A stretch of 64,000 bases of DNA from Heyndrickxia vini. Lineage in GTDB: Bacteria > Bacillota > Bacilli > Bacillales > Bacillaceae_C. Position numbers and translations under genes: made by a program. The notes beneath the pieces are model-generated. The model saw nothing but the letters and a program-made list of their open reading frames with translations, searched no databases and was not told the DNA's origin. The stretch is taken from contig NZ_CP065425.1 of the NCBI RefSeq assembly GCF_016772275.1, forward strand, positions 858,001 through 922,000, given 5' to 3'. This document shows positions 34,895-44,659 of the stretch, in pieces (the stretch's first letter is position 1; every line of letters begins with the position of its first letter).

Positions 34895-34920
34895 GTCGAA
34901 TGGAACGAAAAAAGGTTACA
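34895..34920 (-). promoter_or_regulatory. SigX autoregulatory promoter
   Basis: On the minus strand TGTAAC (34915-34920), a 16-bp spacer and CGAC (34895-34898) match the known SigX consensus (TGTAAC, about 16-17 bp, CGAC). It lies 24 bp upstream of the sigX start, so sigX should transcribe its own operon. Confidence 0.85.
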
Positions 34921-35034
34921 AAAAATTTAAAAATTTAATTTAAATGTAATAGAGGAAGAACAAATTGTACACCGTTAATGTGTAATAAGCGTCGAAAAGG
35001 GTAAATGGAAAAAAACAAAAGAGGAGTGATTATC

Positions 35035-35238
35035 GTGGATAAAAAATCAAATTCAAAAACTTACGATCATCCGGAACAATATAAAACTGAAAAGGAAAGC
35101 CTATTTGATAAATATGAAAGCGAGCGAAATGTGGACCCAATTCCAATGGAAGATTTAAATGAGAAAATGCAAGATGAAAAAAATAAACACAAAAGCAAAG
35201 ATACCTCATCAAGTGAAAAAAAATATAAAAATGAATAG
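35035..35238 (+). CDS. small acidic-basic hydrophilic protein, unrecognised
   Basis: GTG 35035 is preferred because GAGGAG lies 8 bp upstream; ATG 35005 has a poorly spaced RBS. The 67-residue product is highly charged and has no hydrophobic segment. Lys, Glu, Asp and Ser make up most of it, as in small spore or stress proteins with disordered structure. No family was recognised. A strong terminator follows. Confidence 0.6.
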   Translation: MDKKSNSKTYDHPEQYKTEKESLFDKYESERNVDPIPMEDLNEKMQDEKNKHKSKDTSSSEKKYKNE

Positions 35239-35249
35239 ATAAGTAGAAA

Positions 35250-35301
35250 AAAAGAACTGTGGAAGAATGTACATCAATTTCATCCTTCCACAGTTCTTTT
35301 T
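35250..35301. terminator. bidirectional terminator
   Basis: AAAAAGAACTGTGGAAG and CTTCCACAGTTCTTTTT flank a short loop region, with A and T runs on both sides. It serves the small-protein gene and the convergent gene at 35312. Confidence 0.88.
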
Positions 35302-35311
35302 AAATATGTAT

Positions 35312-35767
35312 TTAATAAGAAACTCGGATATTTTCTAATTCCATCTGTTCTAAATTTTTTAATGTAAACCCAAGGCTCTTACAAAATTTGGCGATAGATT
35401 TAATTTGTTGAAAGGTTGTTATGATAAACGTTCGGTCCCTTTGTATCGTATCTTTAATGGATGACAGCATATCGAATAAAGCGGCAGATTTCAATTCAGG
35501 AATTTCTTGTTGATACTCTAACGTTTCTTCAGTGATGGGCAGAATCCAAAGATGACAATCAAAGGGAATCTTCAATAATTGAGTAAACGCATCTGCCTTC
35601 TCTAAAGGTGTTCGCAATGTATAATCAAACATTTCAAAAACAATTTTATTAGAAAAATCTAAGGATTGAAAAGGGTAGCTTCCTTGTTCATCAAAAACTT
35701 GAATCATTAATTTGGAATGAATAAATTCATTGTCTTCACTTGTTTTAGTAGCTAGGTTGTCCATCAT
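35312..35767 (-). CDS. hypothetical cytoplasmic protein, unrecognised
   Basis: ATG 35767 (or the next ATG, 35764) is chosen because GAGAGGAG precedes it; longer frames lack an RBS. The 151-residue product is soluble with no signal peptide or membrane segment. It ends with an amphipathic helical part (FQQIKSIAKFCKSLGFTLKN). No family is recognised. It shares a terminator with the small protein gene at 35035 and lies downstream of the spore hydrolase gene in the same direction, with a terminator in between, so it is probably a separate unit. Confidence 0.6.
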   Translation of the reverse strand: MMDNLATKTSEDNEFIHSKLMIQVFDEQGSYPFQSLDFSNKIVFEMFDYTLRTPLEKADAFTQLLKIPFDCHLWILPITEETLEYQQEIPELKSAALFDMLSSIKDTIQRDRTFIITTFQQIKSIAKFCKSLGFTLKNLEQMELENIRVSY

Positions 35768-35861
35768 TGAATCTCCTCTCAAATTAGTGTTATTGCTTAA
35801 TACCCTTAAATAATAAAAGGAAAACCTATCAATCACTTTTTAACAAAATTTTTCGAAAATA

Positions 35862-35891
35862 AAGCGAGGGAACAAATGATTTTGTCCCTCC
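35862..35891 (-). terminator. terminator after the LysM-GH18 gene
   Basis: On the minus strand GAGGGACAAA and TTTGTTCCCTC pair with one bulged base, followed by a T-rich tail. Confidence 0.75.
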
Positions 35892-35899
35892 AATAGGAT

Positions 35900-37159
35900 T
35901 CAAGATTTTCTGATATGGAAAAACTTTGTCAATAGCCATGGGCCTTCAGGAAAGCCGAGTGATAACTGCCAGGCTCCGACTCCGCCAATTTGGAATTCGC
36001 GAATGAGCTGCATTTTTTTGCTTATACTTCTCGCATCCTCAAATCCAACTACATGACGCTTTCCTTCATCGTCAACATAATAGAAATAGGGAGATTCATA
36101 TTCCTTTGAATAGTGGATCTCTGCTTGGTACTTCATGGCAAGTTGTACAGCATTTTGATTAGAAATTCCTGGAGCAATGGTTGCTGGATTATATGGCAAT
36201 GTCCAATCATAACCATATAGAGGCAGACCTAATAAGATTTTCTTTCGCGGGACTCGATCAATCGCAAATTGAATCGTCTGTCTTACTTCATTAATAGGAG
36301 CAACTGGTCCAGGTTCACTGGCACCATGATGCCAGTCGTATGCCATAATAAACATCAAGTCGACGACGGCGCCTATTCCGCCATAATCGTAGCCTTTCAG
36401 CCATGGTATATTGTCATTTGTTTTCGGTGGGACAGCAATCGTTAATAAATGACCCGCGGGTTTCAACCGATCACGAAGTTCTCGCAAAAATCCAGTAAAA
36501 AGGTCTCTATCCTTCTCAAGTGTCATTTCAAAATCAATATTAACTCCGTCATATCCTTTCGTTGATACTTCCTTTAGTATACGGTTAATAAGCGTCTGTC
36601 TAGCTGTGGAATTATTCAGCATTTGACTCGTTAATTGTGAACTAAATCCAGATTCAGTTAAGTTGGTTATTGTCATTATTGGTTTGACCCGATGTGACCA
36701 TGCAGTTTTAATTGCCGTTGAATCGTTAAGGGAGCTTAATCCGCCATCAGGAGAAAAATGATATTCAAAAAGTGCGATATACGTAATATAGGGTGAGAAG
36801 TCAGTGATTAAACGCTGATCGGCTTGCGGGGTCCGTACAGAATAATACCCTAAGCTTGTTACGTTGTAATTTGAAATATTAGGGATTCTCACTTTCATTC
36901 CAACTTGTAATCGGGAGGGGGGAATTGAAGGGTTCGCTCTTTTAAGCATGTCAACAGATACATAAGCCATTTGGGAAATTGTGTAAAAACTATCTCCAGG
37001 CTGGACAATGTATGTATACGAAGGAATGACCAATGCCTGCCCGGGTACGATATTTACCTGATTTAAGCCATTCGCAAGTCGAATTTGCTCAACAGGAACC
37101 GAATATTTCGAACCAATTCGGTATAAAGAATCACCTTGTTGAACGGTATAAATAAACAT
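35900..37159 (-). CDS. LysM-GH18 spore peptidoglycan hydrolase, YaaH/SleL-like
   Basis: The 419-residue protein has two LysM domains (1-46: [20 protein letters not shown]; 49-93: [17 protein letters not shown]) and a GH18 barrel (about 100-415). The catalytic signature is YDGVNIDFE, with Glu211 as acid and Asp209 beside it. It has no signal peptide, as usual for proteins delivered to the spore from the mother cell. SleL/YaaH enzymes are N-acetylglucosaminidases that degrade cortex fragments at germination. A sigma-E-type -10 (CATACAAT) lies upstream. It could instead be another YaaH paralogue such as YdhD or YvbX. Confidence 0.88.
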   Translation of the reverse strand: MFIYTVQQGDSLYRIGSKYSVPVEQIRLANGLNQVNIVPGQALVIPSYTYIVQPGDSFYTISQMAYVSVDMLKRANPSIPPSRLQVGMKVRIPNISNYNVTSLGYYSVRTPQADQRLITDFSPYITYIALFEYHFSPDGGLSSLNDSTAIKTAWSHRVKPIMTITNLTESGFSSQLTSQMLNNSTARQTLINRILKEVSTKGYDGVNIDFEMTLEKDRDLFTGFLRELRDRLKPAGHLLTIAVPPKTNDNIPWLKGYDYGGIGAVVDLMFIMAYDWHHGASEPGPVAPINEVRQTIQFAIDRVPRKKILLGLPLYGYDWTLPYNPATIAPGISNQNAVQLAMKYQAEIHYSKEYESPYFYYVDDEGKRHVVGFEDARSISKKMQLIREFQIGGVGAWQLSLGFPEGPWLLTKFFHIRKS

Positions 37160-37185
37160 GATGACCGACCCCTTTCCATACTTTC

Positions 37186-37215
37186 ATTGTATGAAGTCCT
37201 AGCATGTCTTTATGT
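37186..37215 (-). promoter_or_regulatory. candidate sigma-E (mother-cell) promoter for the LysM-GH18 gene
   Basis: On the minus strand CATACAAT (37186-37193) is identical to the sigma-E -10 consensus, and ACATAAA (37209-37215), 15 bp upstream, is a partial -35. The -10 ends 26 bp before the start codon. Confidence 0.6.
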
Positions 37216-37265
37216 CATTGAGACGATCGTAAAGCAATTGGAAAGTTTTAACGAAAATCTATCTA

Positions 37266-37292
37266 TAAATATTAAAAAAAAACTGTCGATAA
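37266..37292 (+). promoter_or_regulatory. sigma-D (flagellar/chemotaxis) promoter for the MCP gene
   Basis: TAAA (37266-37269), a 15-bp spacer and GTCGATAA (37285-37292) match the sigma-D consensus (TAAA, 15 bp, GCCGATAT) at 10 of 12 positions. It lies about 90 bp upstream of the chemoreceptor start codon. Confidence 0.75.
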
Positions 37293-37384
37293 ATATTAAG
37301 GAGAATATTTTAAATAAAATGCTGGGAGTCGGTGGATACATAAAAATTTTCTTTCTTACAACAGATATCAAGGAGACTAACACC

Positions 37385-39367
37385 ATGAAAAACAAATTAA
37401 GTAAAATTTTTAAGATGACGATACGAAAAAAATTATCTCTGTCATTTGCTATTATGTTAATTTTACCAACCGCAATTATCGGCGCAACGTCATATTTTAG
37501 CTCACAAAATAGCCTTGAAAAGGAAATGATGAGAGCAGCTAGTGTAAATGTAGATATTTTAGATGATATTATTGATGATACAATTTCCCCTTATTTATCG
37601 GATGCGGATTTTTTTGCAGAAGAAATAACTTCTAAAGATTATAAAGGGCTAGAAAGTCCAAAAATCCGTACGAAACTAAATCAATATATAAAGCTTCATA
37701 AAAATGTGCAATTAGCTTATGTTGGTACGAAAACAGGATTAATGATTAAATCTCCGGAAAGCATTGTTCCAAAAGGATATATTCCTAGTGAAAGACCATG
37801 GTATCAAGAAGCGATGAAACAGCCGGGTAAGACAATCATTACTGAGCCGTACGTATCTGCAACATCAGGTGATATGGTTATTACAATTGCTAAATCAATG
37901 AATGATCATTCCGGAGTAATTGGAATCGATATTTCTTTGGAAAATATTAATAGTCTAGCTAAGAAAATTAATATTGGTGCAAAAGGATATGCAATGATTT
38001 TGGACAAGAGCAAGAAATTTATCGCCCATCCACATGAAAAGGGAGGAAAAGCAGCAACTCAATCTTTTTATAATAATCTTTATACAAAAGACGCCGGGCA
38101 GTTTACTTATCATTTAGATGGTGCTTCAAAAAATATGGTGTTTAATACAAATAAGCTAACGGGGTGGAAAATAGCAGGAACAATGTATTTGTCTGAAACC
38201 TCTGATGCGGCAAAACCGATAATGCTGAACACCGGTATCATCACCTTAATTGCCTTCATTATTGGTGGATTGGTAATTTTCCTTATTATCCGTTCTATAA
38301 TAAAACCTTTGCATAAATTAAAAAATGCAGCTAATCAAGTGAGTGAAGGAGATCTTTCCCTAAAAATAGATGTACAAACATCCGATGAAATCAATGACTT
38401 AGCTCAATCATTTAATTCAATGACAACTAATTTGAGGGAGTTAATACAGCAAATCGATGAAAGTGCTATTCAGCTTTCCGCATCTTCAGAACAATTGAAT
38501 GCAAGTGCAGAAGAGACGACAAGTGCAACAGAACATGTTGCTGCAGCGATTGAACAAATATCGAAAGGTGCAGAAAATCAAACGGTTGGGATCGAAAATA
38601 ACGCAACTGCCATGGATGAAATTGCCCTAGGCATTGGAAAGGTCGCAGATAATACGACGCATGTTACAGAATTAACAAGAAGTACAACCCAATTGGCAGA
38701 TGAAGGGGGAGCATTTGTTAATCGTACAGTCGAGCAGATGAAAGAGATCTATCAATCGGTTGAACAATCTAATGTAAAAATTACTGTATTATCTGATCGT
38801 TCGAAGGAAATCAGTACGATCATTGAAATGATTACGGGAATTGCCGATCAAACGAATTTGCTTGCATTAAATGCAGCGATCGAAGCAGCAAGAGCTGGAG
38901 AGTCTGGAAAAGGCTTTGCAGTAGTAGCCGACGAAATAAGAAAGCTTGCGGAACAATCAAGACAATCAGCACAGCAAATATCAACAATTATTATGGAAAT
39001 ACAAAAGGAAACCGACAGTTCTGTACAGACAATGCAAGACGCAACTCAGAAAGTGGAGTTAGGACTTTCCATTTCAAATGAAACGATTGAAAAGTTTAAT
39101 CAAATTTTACATGGAATGAAAGAAATTGCGCCACAAATGGAGGATGTTGCAGCGATTTCCCAACAAATTACTGCGGGAGTTGAAGAGGTTACATCTGTAG
39201 CGAATGAACTAGCAGCGATTGCTAAGGAAAACTCTTCAGCTGCAGATGAAATTGCATCAACAACTGAAGAAACCGTTGCATCAATGCAAGAGATCACCTC
39301 TTCATCGAAGGCATTATCGAAACTAGCAGAAGATCTGCAATTGCTTTTGAAAAAATTTAAACTGTAA
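37385..39367 (+). CDS. methyl-accepting chemotaxis protein, dCache type (McpA/TlpA-like)
   Basis: ATG 37385 follows AAGGAG by 10 bp and gives a 660-residue receptor, the usual size for McpA/B and TlpA/B; the open frame upstream has no RBS. Order: TM1 (about 17-37), an extracellular dCache ligand domain (about 40-270, with [12 protein letters not shown] and [12 protein letters not shown]), TM2 (about 282-302), HAMP (303-355) and the long signalling coiled coil. The hairpin tip is intact: [20 protein letters not shown] (about residues 486-505). The ligand is probably an amino acid or similar small molecule. A sigma-D promoter precedes it. Confidence 0.93.
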   Translation: MKNKLSKIFKMTIRKKLSLSFAIMLILPTAIIGATSYFSSQNSLEKEMMRAASVNVDILDDIIDDTISPYLSDADFFAEEITSKDYKGLESPKIRTKLNQYIKLHKNVQLAYVGTKTGLMIKSPESIVPKGYIPSERPWYQEAMKQPGKTIITEPYVSATSGDMVITIAKSMNDHSGVIGIDISLENINSLAKKINIGAKGYAMILDKSKKFIAHPHEKGGKAATQSFYNNLYTKDAGQFTYHLDGASKNMVFNTNKLTGWKIAGTMYLSETSDAAKPIMLNTGIITLIAFIIGGLVIFLIIRSIIKPLHKLKNAANQVSEGDLSLKIDVQTSDEINDLAQSFNSMTTNLRELIQQIDESAIQLSASSEQLNASAEETTSATEHVAAAIEQISKGAENQTVGIENNATAMDEIALGIGKVADNTTHVTELTRSTTQLADEGGAFVNRTVEQMKEIYQSVEQSNVKITVLSDRSKEISTIIEMITGIADQTNLLALNAAIEAARAGESGKGFAVVADEIRKLAEQSRQSAQQISTIIMEIQKETDSSVQTMQDATQKVELGLSISNETIEKFNQILHGMKEIAPQMEDVAAISQQITAGVEEVTSVANELAAIAKENSSAADEIASTTEETVASMQEITSSSKALSKLAEDLQLLLKKFKL

Positions 39368-39374
39368 CAAGATT

Positions 39375-39407
39375 ACCCTCTTCCAATTCGGAATGAGGGT
39401 TTTTTAT
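39375..39407 (+). terminator. terminator after the MCP gene
   Basis: ACCCTCTTCC and GGAATGAGGGT pair with one bulge, followed by TTTTTTATT. Confidence 0.88.
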
Positions 39408-39558
39408 TAGATGGACAGCTGGTGCCTCTATACTATGCAGAATAAGGTTGCACTTAAACAATAATTAATGGTTATCTGTACCAGTCCTAGAACTTTTTCG
39501 TATATAATACTTGTAACGTAAATCCACATAAGTTTAATCAAATCGAGGTGATGAGGTC

Positions 39559-41394
39559 GTGAGTGGAATTGTTGGCTATATAGGAAAATCTTCGGCTCAT
39601 ACTATCATATTAGATTGTCTTACCCACTTGGATTACCGTGGGTACGATTCAGCTGGAATTGCCATATCGAATATGGAATCTATAGAGATACGTAAGGAAA
39701 AAGGCCGCATTGAGGATTTGGAAGCATTACTAGAGATTGAACCGATGACTAATGGGAAACTTGGAATCGGTCATACAAGATGGGCCTCACATGGTGCCCC
39801 TACAGTATTGAATGCACATCCATTAAGTGATGCGAATGAACAATTTTTTGTTGTTCATAATGGTATCATCGAAAATTATCGACAGCTTAAAAATATGTTA
39901 ATTGAAAATGGTCACCATTTTATGACAGAGACCGATACAGAAGTGATTCCACATCTTCTTGCACATTTTGATACAGGAAATTTTGCGGAAACAGTTAGAA
40001 TAGTTGTGCCACATCTAAAAGGTTCATTTGCTCTAGCAATCATGTCAAAAGACAATCCTGATACAATTATCGCAATCTCCCAAGAGAACCCTTTAATTAT
40101 CGGTTTTGGTCAAGGTGAGGCATTTTTATCATCTGATATTTCTGCCCTTCTTTCTTATACGAAAGAAATATACCCAATCAAAAATGGTGAAATTGCGGTG
40201 CTTTCTTCCAAAGGGATAAAAGTCGAAACGGTTGAAGGAATGTCCATTCAACCAGAGAAAAAAATCATCGAATGGGATCAGGCTGATTTTAGCCGGCAAG
40301 AGCATGAGCATTATATGTTAAAAGAGATTATCGAACAACCGAAAGAGATTAAGAAAACATTAGAAGGCAGATTAATCGATGATCGTGTTCTTATTCCGGA
40401 ACTTGAGATATTTTTAGCAGAACAAAACATTAATCAATATCAAAAAATTGATATCGTCGCTACTGGTACTGCCTACCACGCTGGAATGGTCGGAAAAAAA
40501 GTCATGCAATCGATGATCAATCTTCCTATCGAAGTATCAATTTCTTCCGAATTTCGCTATGAGCACGGACCGCTTAATGAGAAAAATCTCGTCATCTTCA
40601 TCAGTCAATCGGGAGAAACAGCTGACACATTGTCCGCATTAAAAGAAGCTAAATCACATGGCAGCTCAACAATAGCAATTACAAATAGATCACGCAGTAA
40701 TCTTGCACGGAAAGCAGATTGTATGATTTGTACGAATGCTGGACCAGAATTATCTGTTCCGGCGACTAAAGCCTATACGACACAAATTACCGTTTTACTG
40801 CTGCTCGCAATCGTGTTAACAGAAAAAACCAATGGTCCAGGAGTAGAACGGATTCCGGAAATGATAAAAGAATTGCACAATCTTTCTGAAGAAGTCGAGA
40901 AAACGTTAATTATGACTCAAGACGCAATTGATCAGTTCGCACAAGTGACAGAAGATCAAGACAGCCTGTTCCTTATTGGGAGGGGTCTCGATTATGTGCT
41001 TGCATTGGAAGGTGCACTTAAGCTGCAAGAAGTTGCCTATTTACACGCAGATGCCTATGCAGCAGGTGAAATGAAACACGGAACGATGGCGTTAATCACT
41101 CCGGGAGTTCCCGTCATTGCCCTTTCTACGCAAAATCATTTAAGGGATAAAACGATTAACAATATTAAAGAAATTAAGGCGAGAGATGCGTTCGTTGTTG
41201 GTGTCACAACAATTGGAGACGATGATATAAGTGAAATTGTAGATGAAGTCATGTATATTCCAGAAGTCCATCCATTCCTAATGCCGATCATTGCCGCCAT
41301 CCCACTGCAGTTATTAGCCTATTATGCTGGTACGGTAAGAGGCTATGATGTCGATCGACCTCGTAATTTAGCAAAAAGCTTAACGGTTGAATGA
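39559..41394 (+). CDS. GlmS-like aminotransferase with Cys-to-Ser change at the glutaminase nucleophile
   Basis: The 611-residue protein has the full layout of glutamine:fructose-6-phosphate aminotransferase. It has an N-terminal GATase-II domain (about 1-220) and two SIS isomerase domains (TGTAYHAG; SQSGETADTLSALKEA; PATKAYTTQ; and the end RPRNLAKSLTVE). GlmS proteins begin MCGIVGYIG, with Cys2 (Cys1 after processing) as the nucleophile. Here GTG 39559 is followed by AGT, giving MSGIVGYIG. Other glutaminase residues are kept: GHTRWASHG (Arg74, Trp75), HNG (100-102), TDTE (Asp126). The RBS GAGGTGAT fixes this start and no upstream in-frame ATG exists. No glmS ribozyme is seen upstream. It is probably a paralogue using ammonia or lacking transferase activity. 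Confidence 0.88.
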   Translation: MSGIVGYIGKSSAHTIILDCLTHLDYRGYDSAGIAISNMESIEIRKEKGRIEDLEALLEIEPMTNGKLGIGHTRWASHGAPTVLNAHPLSDANEQFFVVHNGIIENYRQLKNMLIENGHHFMTETDTEVIPHLLAHFDTGNFAETVRIVVPHLKGSFALAIMSKDNPDTIIAISQENPLIIGFGQGEAFLSSDISALLSYTKEIYPIKNGEIAVLSSKGIKVETVEGMSIQPEKKIIEWDQADFSRQEHEHYMLKEIIEQPKEIKKTLEGRLIDDRVLIPELEIFLAEQNINQYQKIDIVATGTAYHAGMVGKKVMQSMINLPIEVSISSEFRYEHGPLNEKNLVIFISQSGETADTLSALKEAKSHGSSTIAITNRSRSNLARKADCMICTNAGPELSVPATKAYTTQITVLLLLAIVLTEKTNGPGVERIPEMIKELHNLSEEVEKTLIMTQDAIDQFAQVTEDQDSLFLIGRGLDYVLALEGALKLQEVAYLHADAYAAGEMKHGTMALITPGVPVIALSTQNHLRDKTINNIKEIKARDAFVVGVTTIGDDDISEIVDEVMYIPEVHPFLMPIIAAIPLQLLAYYAGTVRGYDVDRPRNLAKSLTVE

Positions 41395-41420
41395 AGAATG
41401 GGTTTCAAGGTGGGCAAACG

Positions 41421-41862
41421 ATGAACAAAACAGACCGATTGTTAGCTATTGTGTTAGAGTTGCAACGTAAAGAGGTTGTACGTACCGATCATAGGCGCCC
41501 CTGAGACAGGATATTCCTTGATGGAAGGCTATTTTCTGCCGCCGATTAGTTTCACGGTACTAGAAGCCGTATGTTTGCTGATCGGAACGGATTTTATCGA
41601 ACAACGATTTGATGATGATTATCGTGTCAGGGCTCAATCCGCTCGCGGTAAAATTGAGGACATTCTACCGGAGAATGTTCGCAATGAATCATCTCATGTA
41701 CTCAAAGCTATGCGTTTGCTCATTTCCGATAAACACGTCACGCCATCAAAAGAAAAAGAGTACCTAGAAAAGATCCGTCGGGCGATATTAAACGAGCGAA
41801 AGATCAGCTTTCATTATACAAAAAAATTGCAGATTCCAAGAAAAATATTAAAACGCTACTGA
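41421..41862 (+). pseudogene. broken YafY-type HTH/WYL transcriptional regulator
   Basis: ATG 41421 begins MNKTDRLLAIVLELQRKEVV, the start of a YafY-type DeoR-like winged helix. The rest of the HTH is missing. At about 41484 the sequence jumps, with a frame change, to PIIGAPETGYSLMEGYFLPP, which is the segment normally found after the HTH. The frame then continues with LEAVCLLIGTDFIEQRFDDD and stops at 41862, before the WYL effector domain. So both an internal deletion of roughly 100 bp and a C-terminal truncation have occurred. It is next to a VOC gene, and YafY-VOC neighbours are a common pair, so it was probably the regulator of that gene. Confidence 0.82.
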
Positions 41863-41890
41863 CATACTGTTGTCAGTAGCGTTTTTTTAT
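41851..41890 (+). terminator. terminator after the broken regulator
   Basis: AAACGCTACTGACA and TGTCAGTAGCGTTT form a 14-bp perfect stem around TACTGT, followed by TTTTAT. The stop codon of the broken regulator falls within the left arm, suggesting that the terminator moved close to the truncated gene by deletion. Confidence 0.9.
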
Positions 41891-41926
41891 AATCGGAGTA
41901 AGTAAGCAGAAAGGAGTGAGAGATAA

Positions 41927-42010
41927 ATGCGAAGTATGTCATGCATCTGTCGGAGGGATGATTTAATACGGTATTGTATTATAAATTATAGAAAGGATGG
42001 TGTCTCGTGA
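41927..42010 (+). CDS. possible 27-codon leader ORF overlapping the VOC gene
   Basis: AAGGAGTGAG lies 6 bp before ATG 41927. The frame (MRSMSCICRRDDLIRYCIIN and 7 more residues) ends in TGA 42008, overlapping the VOC start GTG 42007 as GTGA. It may be a coupled leader or a remnant of another gene. No family recognised. Confidence 0.25.
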   Translation: MRSMSCICRRDDLIRYCIINYRKDGVS

Positions 42011-42411
42011 ATTTTGCTTCTGTACGCATCATTACCGACGACGTGGATCGTCTTGTCAATTTTTACGAAAAAGTCATGAGTGTGTCGGCGGAACGCCCCG
42101 CGGCTGCTTTTGCCGAACTTGTTGTGCCATCGTGCACTCTGGCGATTGGCCACTCCAAGACAGTGCCACTGTTTGGTGCTGGTTCCGCGGTGGCTGCAGA
42201 TAATCATACTGTCATCATTGAGTTCCGTGTTAACGATGTCGATGCAGAATACGAGCGCTTGAAGCCGTTTGTCGACGAGTGGGTCAAGGAACCGACCACG
42301 ATGCCGTGGGGGAACCGTACTATTCTGTTCCGTGATCCCGATGGCAACCTCGTTAATCTCTTCGAACCGGTGACGGAGGAAGCAATCAAAAGATTCCGCG
42401 GTAGGGGGTGA
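42007..42411 (+). CDS. VOC family protein (glyoxalase/dioxygenase fold), probably acquired
   Basis: The 134-residue protein has the paired beta-alpha-beta-beta-beta motifs of the vicinal oxygen chelate family: ASVRIITDDVDRLVNFYEKV at the start and NRTILFRDPDGNLVNLFEPV near the end (the usual F-x-DPDGN-x-ELxE strand). Members bind metal ions or hydrophobic drugs; the activity cannot be told. The start is GTG 42007 with GAAAGGATGG upstream. Base composition is clearly higher in GC (roughly 50-55% by counting several lines) than neighbours near 36%, a sign of acquisition from a GC-richer donor. The adjacent broken YafY regulator was probably part of the same unit. Confidence 0.82.
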   Translation: MNFASVRIITDDVDRLVNFYEKVMSVSAERPAAAFAELVVPSCTLAIGHSKTVPLFGAGSAVAADNHTVIIEFRVNDVDAEYERLKPFVDEWVKEPTTMPWGNRTILFRDPDGNLVNLFEPVTEEAIKRFRGRG

Positions 42412-43035
42412 CGACAGTTGAAGTGAGTGAGCCTCAATTTGAGGAGTTGCAATGACTCGTAATATATATGGCCATTTTGCCCTTGAATGTGCCGTTGATT
42501 TCTCCAGTGATACCATGTCTTTCTCGGTATGTCAATGATCCGTTAAGAAGCTTTTGAAGTATTAATAGCTGGTTTAAAGTTGGGAAAAACCGAAATCGTT
42601 GTCTTCACTCTCTAATATAATAAAATTATCTTGAAATCATGCCTTCAGTCAACGGACGCTTTAATTATGCAAGGATCACTAAAGTTATCAAACTTTTTTA
42701 AAAGGATGATTAAATTGAATATAGAAAAAGCGTGTTTTGATTAATTTTTTTTCAAAACACGCTTTTTCTATTTGCTCTTTTATCAAGGACTATTAAGTTA
42801 ATTTTATTTAAATTTATTCCAATACTACAGATGTGGGTTCCGAGGACACCAGTTCTTTTATTTGTGAAAAAGTGGGTAATTTCAAATATTTGCGGACATG
42901 GTTCCGTAATTTTGATAAAAAATAATGGTTACCTTGTGCTTTTTCTTAAATAAGGTGCGTAGTGTCCTCTTAATCCATAAATCAGATTCATTTAATACAA
43001 ATGAAGGGTCCTCTGTCCTTCACATGATAAGTTTA
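42412..43035. other. gene-poor region with decayed DNA and a long hairpin
   Basis: This 620-bp stretch has no supported gene. It holds a perfect 20-bp inverted repeat (42721-42771). Near 42836-42920, GGGTTCCGAGGACACC and GCGGACATGGTTCCG resemble each other in inverted orientation and may be a degraded palindromic repeat. A short frame at 42667 (MQGSLKLSNFFKRM...) ends within the hairpin, without RBS. The region reads as remnants. Confidence 0.4.
42721..42771. terminator. long perfect inverted repeat, probable bidirectional terminator
   Basis: ATAGAAAAAGCGTGTTTTGA pairs exactly with TCAAAACACGCTTTTTCTAT over 20 bp around an 11-base T-rich loop. It lies 265 bp downstream of the catalase stop and 310 bp beyond the VOC stop. 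It has the form of an intrinsic terminator, but no obvious gene abuts it. Confidence 0.7.
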
Positions 43036-44619
43036 CTAATAAGGTTCAGCCTCATGTCCTTTTTCAATAGCCTTTTCAGGAGCTTGATCACCATCTTTAT
43101 TTCCAAGCGGTTTTTGACTGGAACCTTCTGCAGGAGCATTGGCCAATCCTTCTTTTAAACGGCGGCCATATTCTTCGTCCGCTTCCTCGGCTAGGGCAAT
43201 CATCTTCTCTTGAATCCTTTTATCACATGGAGCGAGCCCGGATACAAGATTGGAAATTAACTCATCTTTTTCCCATTGTTCGAATTGACGATAAGTTTCT
43301 CCAGCCTGCTTTGTATTACTTTGACGATCAATCGATTCCCGGACGAGCTTCCCTTCGATATGTGGAGTATATTCTTTCCCCGTTTGCTCTGCTTCTTTTA
43401 ATCCACCTAAGATAGATGGCTCATAATTGATATGTGGATTTTGTCCAGGTGCACGATCGACTTTATATTGCATTTGACCGCCGCTTTGATTTGTTGCTAC
43501 GCGTTTCTTCGGGGCGTTAATCGGCAGCTGCAAATAATTTGCTCCAACGCGATATCTTTGTGTATCAGAATAGGAGAATGTGCGTCCTTGCAGCATTTTG
43601 TCATCAGAAAAATCCAGACCATCTACGAGAACCCCAGTTCCAAATGCGGCTTGTTCCACTTCGGTAAAATAATCCTCGGGATTTTTATTCAGAACCATTT
43701 TTCCGACGCGAAGCCACGGAAATTGATCTTCCGGCCAAAGCTTTGTATCATCGAGTGGATCAAAATCTAATTCGGGATGGTCATCATCACTCATTATTTG
43801 TACGAGCAACTCCCATTCAGGATATTCCCCTCGTTCAATCGCATCAAAAAGATCCTGTGTCGCATGATTGAAATTAGTTGCTTGAATTTCCTCCGCTTCC
43901 TTTTGGGTGAGGTTTTTAATGCCCTGCTTTGGTTCCCAGTGATATTTTACTAAAACGGCTTGTCCATCCTGATTGACCCATTTATATGTATTCACGCCAG
44001 ATCCTTGCATCATTCGATAATTTGCCGGGATCCCCCATGGTGATTGAACGATAGTGACCATATGAAAGGTTTCCGGTGAATTCGCACAAAAGTCGAAAAA
44101 CCGTTCATTATCTTGAAGATTCGTAACCGGGTCTGGTTTAAAAGCATGAATCATATCAGGGAATTTTATGGCATCACGGATAAAGAAAATTTTTAAGTTA
44201 TTACCGACTAAATCCCAGTTTCCATCTTCTGTGTAAAATTTCACGGCAAACCCACGCGGGTCTCTTAATGTTTCGGGTGAATGCCCACCGTGAATTACGG
44301 TTGAAAAACGTACAAAAACAGGGGTTCTTTTCCCTTTTTCTTGAAACAACTTTGCACGTGTATAGTTAGATGCGGGCTCATCTCCTGCTGTCCCATAAGC
44401 TTCAAAATAACCATGGGCACCGGCCCCGCGTCCGTGAACTACCCGCTCAGGAATCCGCTCACGATCAAAATGACTAATCTTTTCAATAAAATCATAATTT
44501 TCCAATGTGGCAGGCCCGCGATTCCCTACAGTGCGGATACTTTGGTTATTTGTAACGGGATGACCTTGACGATTCGTTAGTGTATCTTCACTTTCAATAT
44601 TTGTTTGCTTCTCTGTCAT
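43036..44619 (-). CDS. heme catalase, KatX-like (clade 3)
   Basis: The 527-residue protein is a monofunctional catalase. The distal histidine is His62 in [15 protein letters not shown]. Distal asparagine lies in [11 protein letters not shown] (about 139-149), and the proximal heme tyrosine in [18 protein letters not shown]. The N-terminal tail [18 protein letters not shown] and an acidic C-terminal extension ([14 protein letters not shown]) resemble spore-type KatX more than the 483-residue KatA. AAAGGAGATG precedes ATG 44619. A sigma-G-like promoter upstream supports forespore expression. No PerR box was seen. Confidence 0.88.
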   Translation of the reverse strand: MTEKQTNIESEDTLTNRQGHPVTNNQSIRTVGNRGPATLENYDFIEKISHFDRERIPERVVHGRGAGAHGYFEAYGTAGDEPASNYTRAKLFQEKGKRTPVFVRFSTVIHGGHSPETLRDPRGFAVKFYTEDGNWDLVGNNLKIFFIRDAIKFPDMIHAFKPDPVTNLQDNERFFDFCANSPETFHMVTIVQSPWGIPANYRMMQGSGVNTYKWVNQDGQAVLVKYHWEPKQGIKNLTQKEAEEIQATNFNHATQDLFDAIERGEYPEWELLVQIMSDDDHPELDFDPLDDTKLWPEDQFPWLRVGKMVLNKNPEDYFTEVEQAAFGTGVLVDGLDFSDDKMLQGRTFSYSDTQRYRVGANYLQLPINAPKKRVATNQSGGQMQYKVDRAPGQNPHINYEPSILGGLKEAEQTGKEYTPHIEGKLVRESIDRQSNTKQAGETYRQFEQWEKDELISNLVSGLAPCDKRIQEKMIALAEEADEEYGRRLKEGLANAPAEGSSQKPLGNKDGDQAPEKAIEKGHEAEPY

Positions 44620-44659
44620 ACTTTCATCTCCTTTACAATTTCTAACATTCTTCCCTGTA

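Noticed and set aside
39408-39558. A glmS ribozyme upstream of the GlmS paralogue.
   Set aside because: The 150-bp gap lacks the conserved ribozyme core and is too short once the chemoreceptor terminator is taken off.
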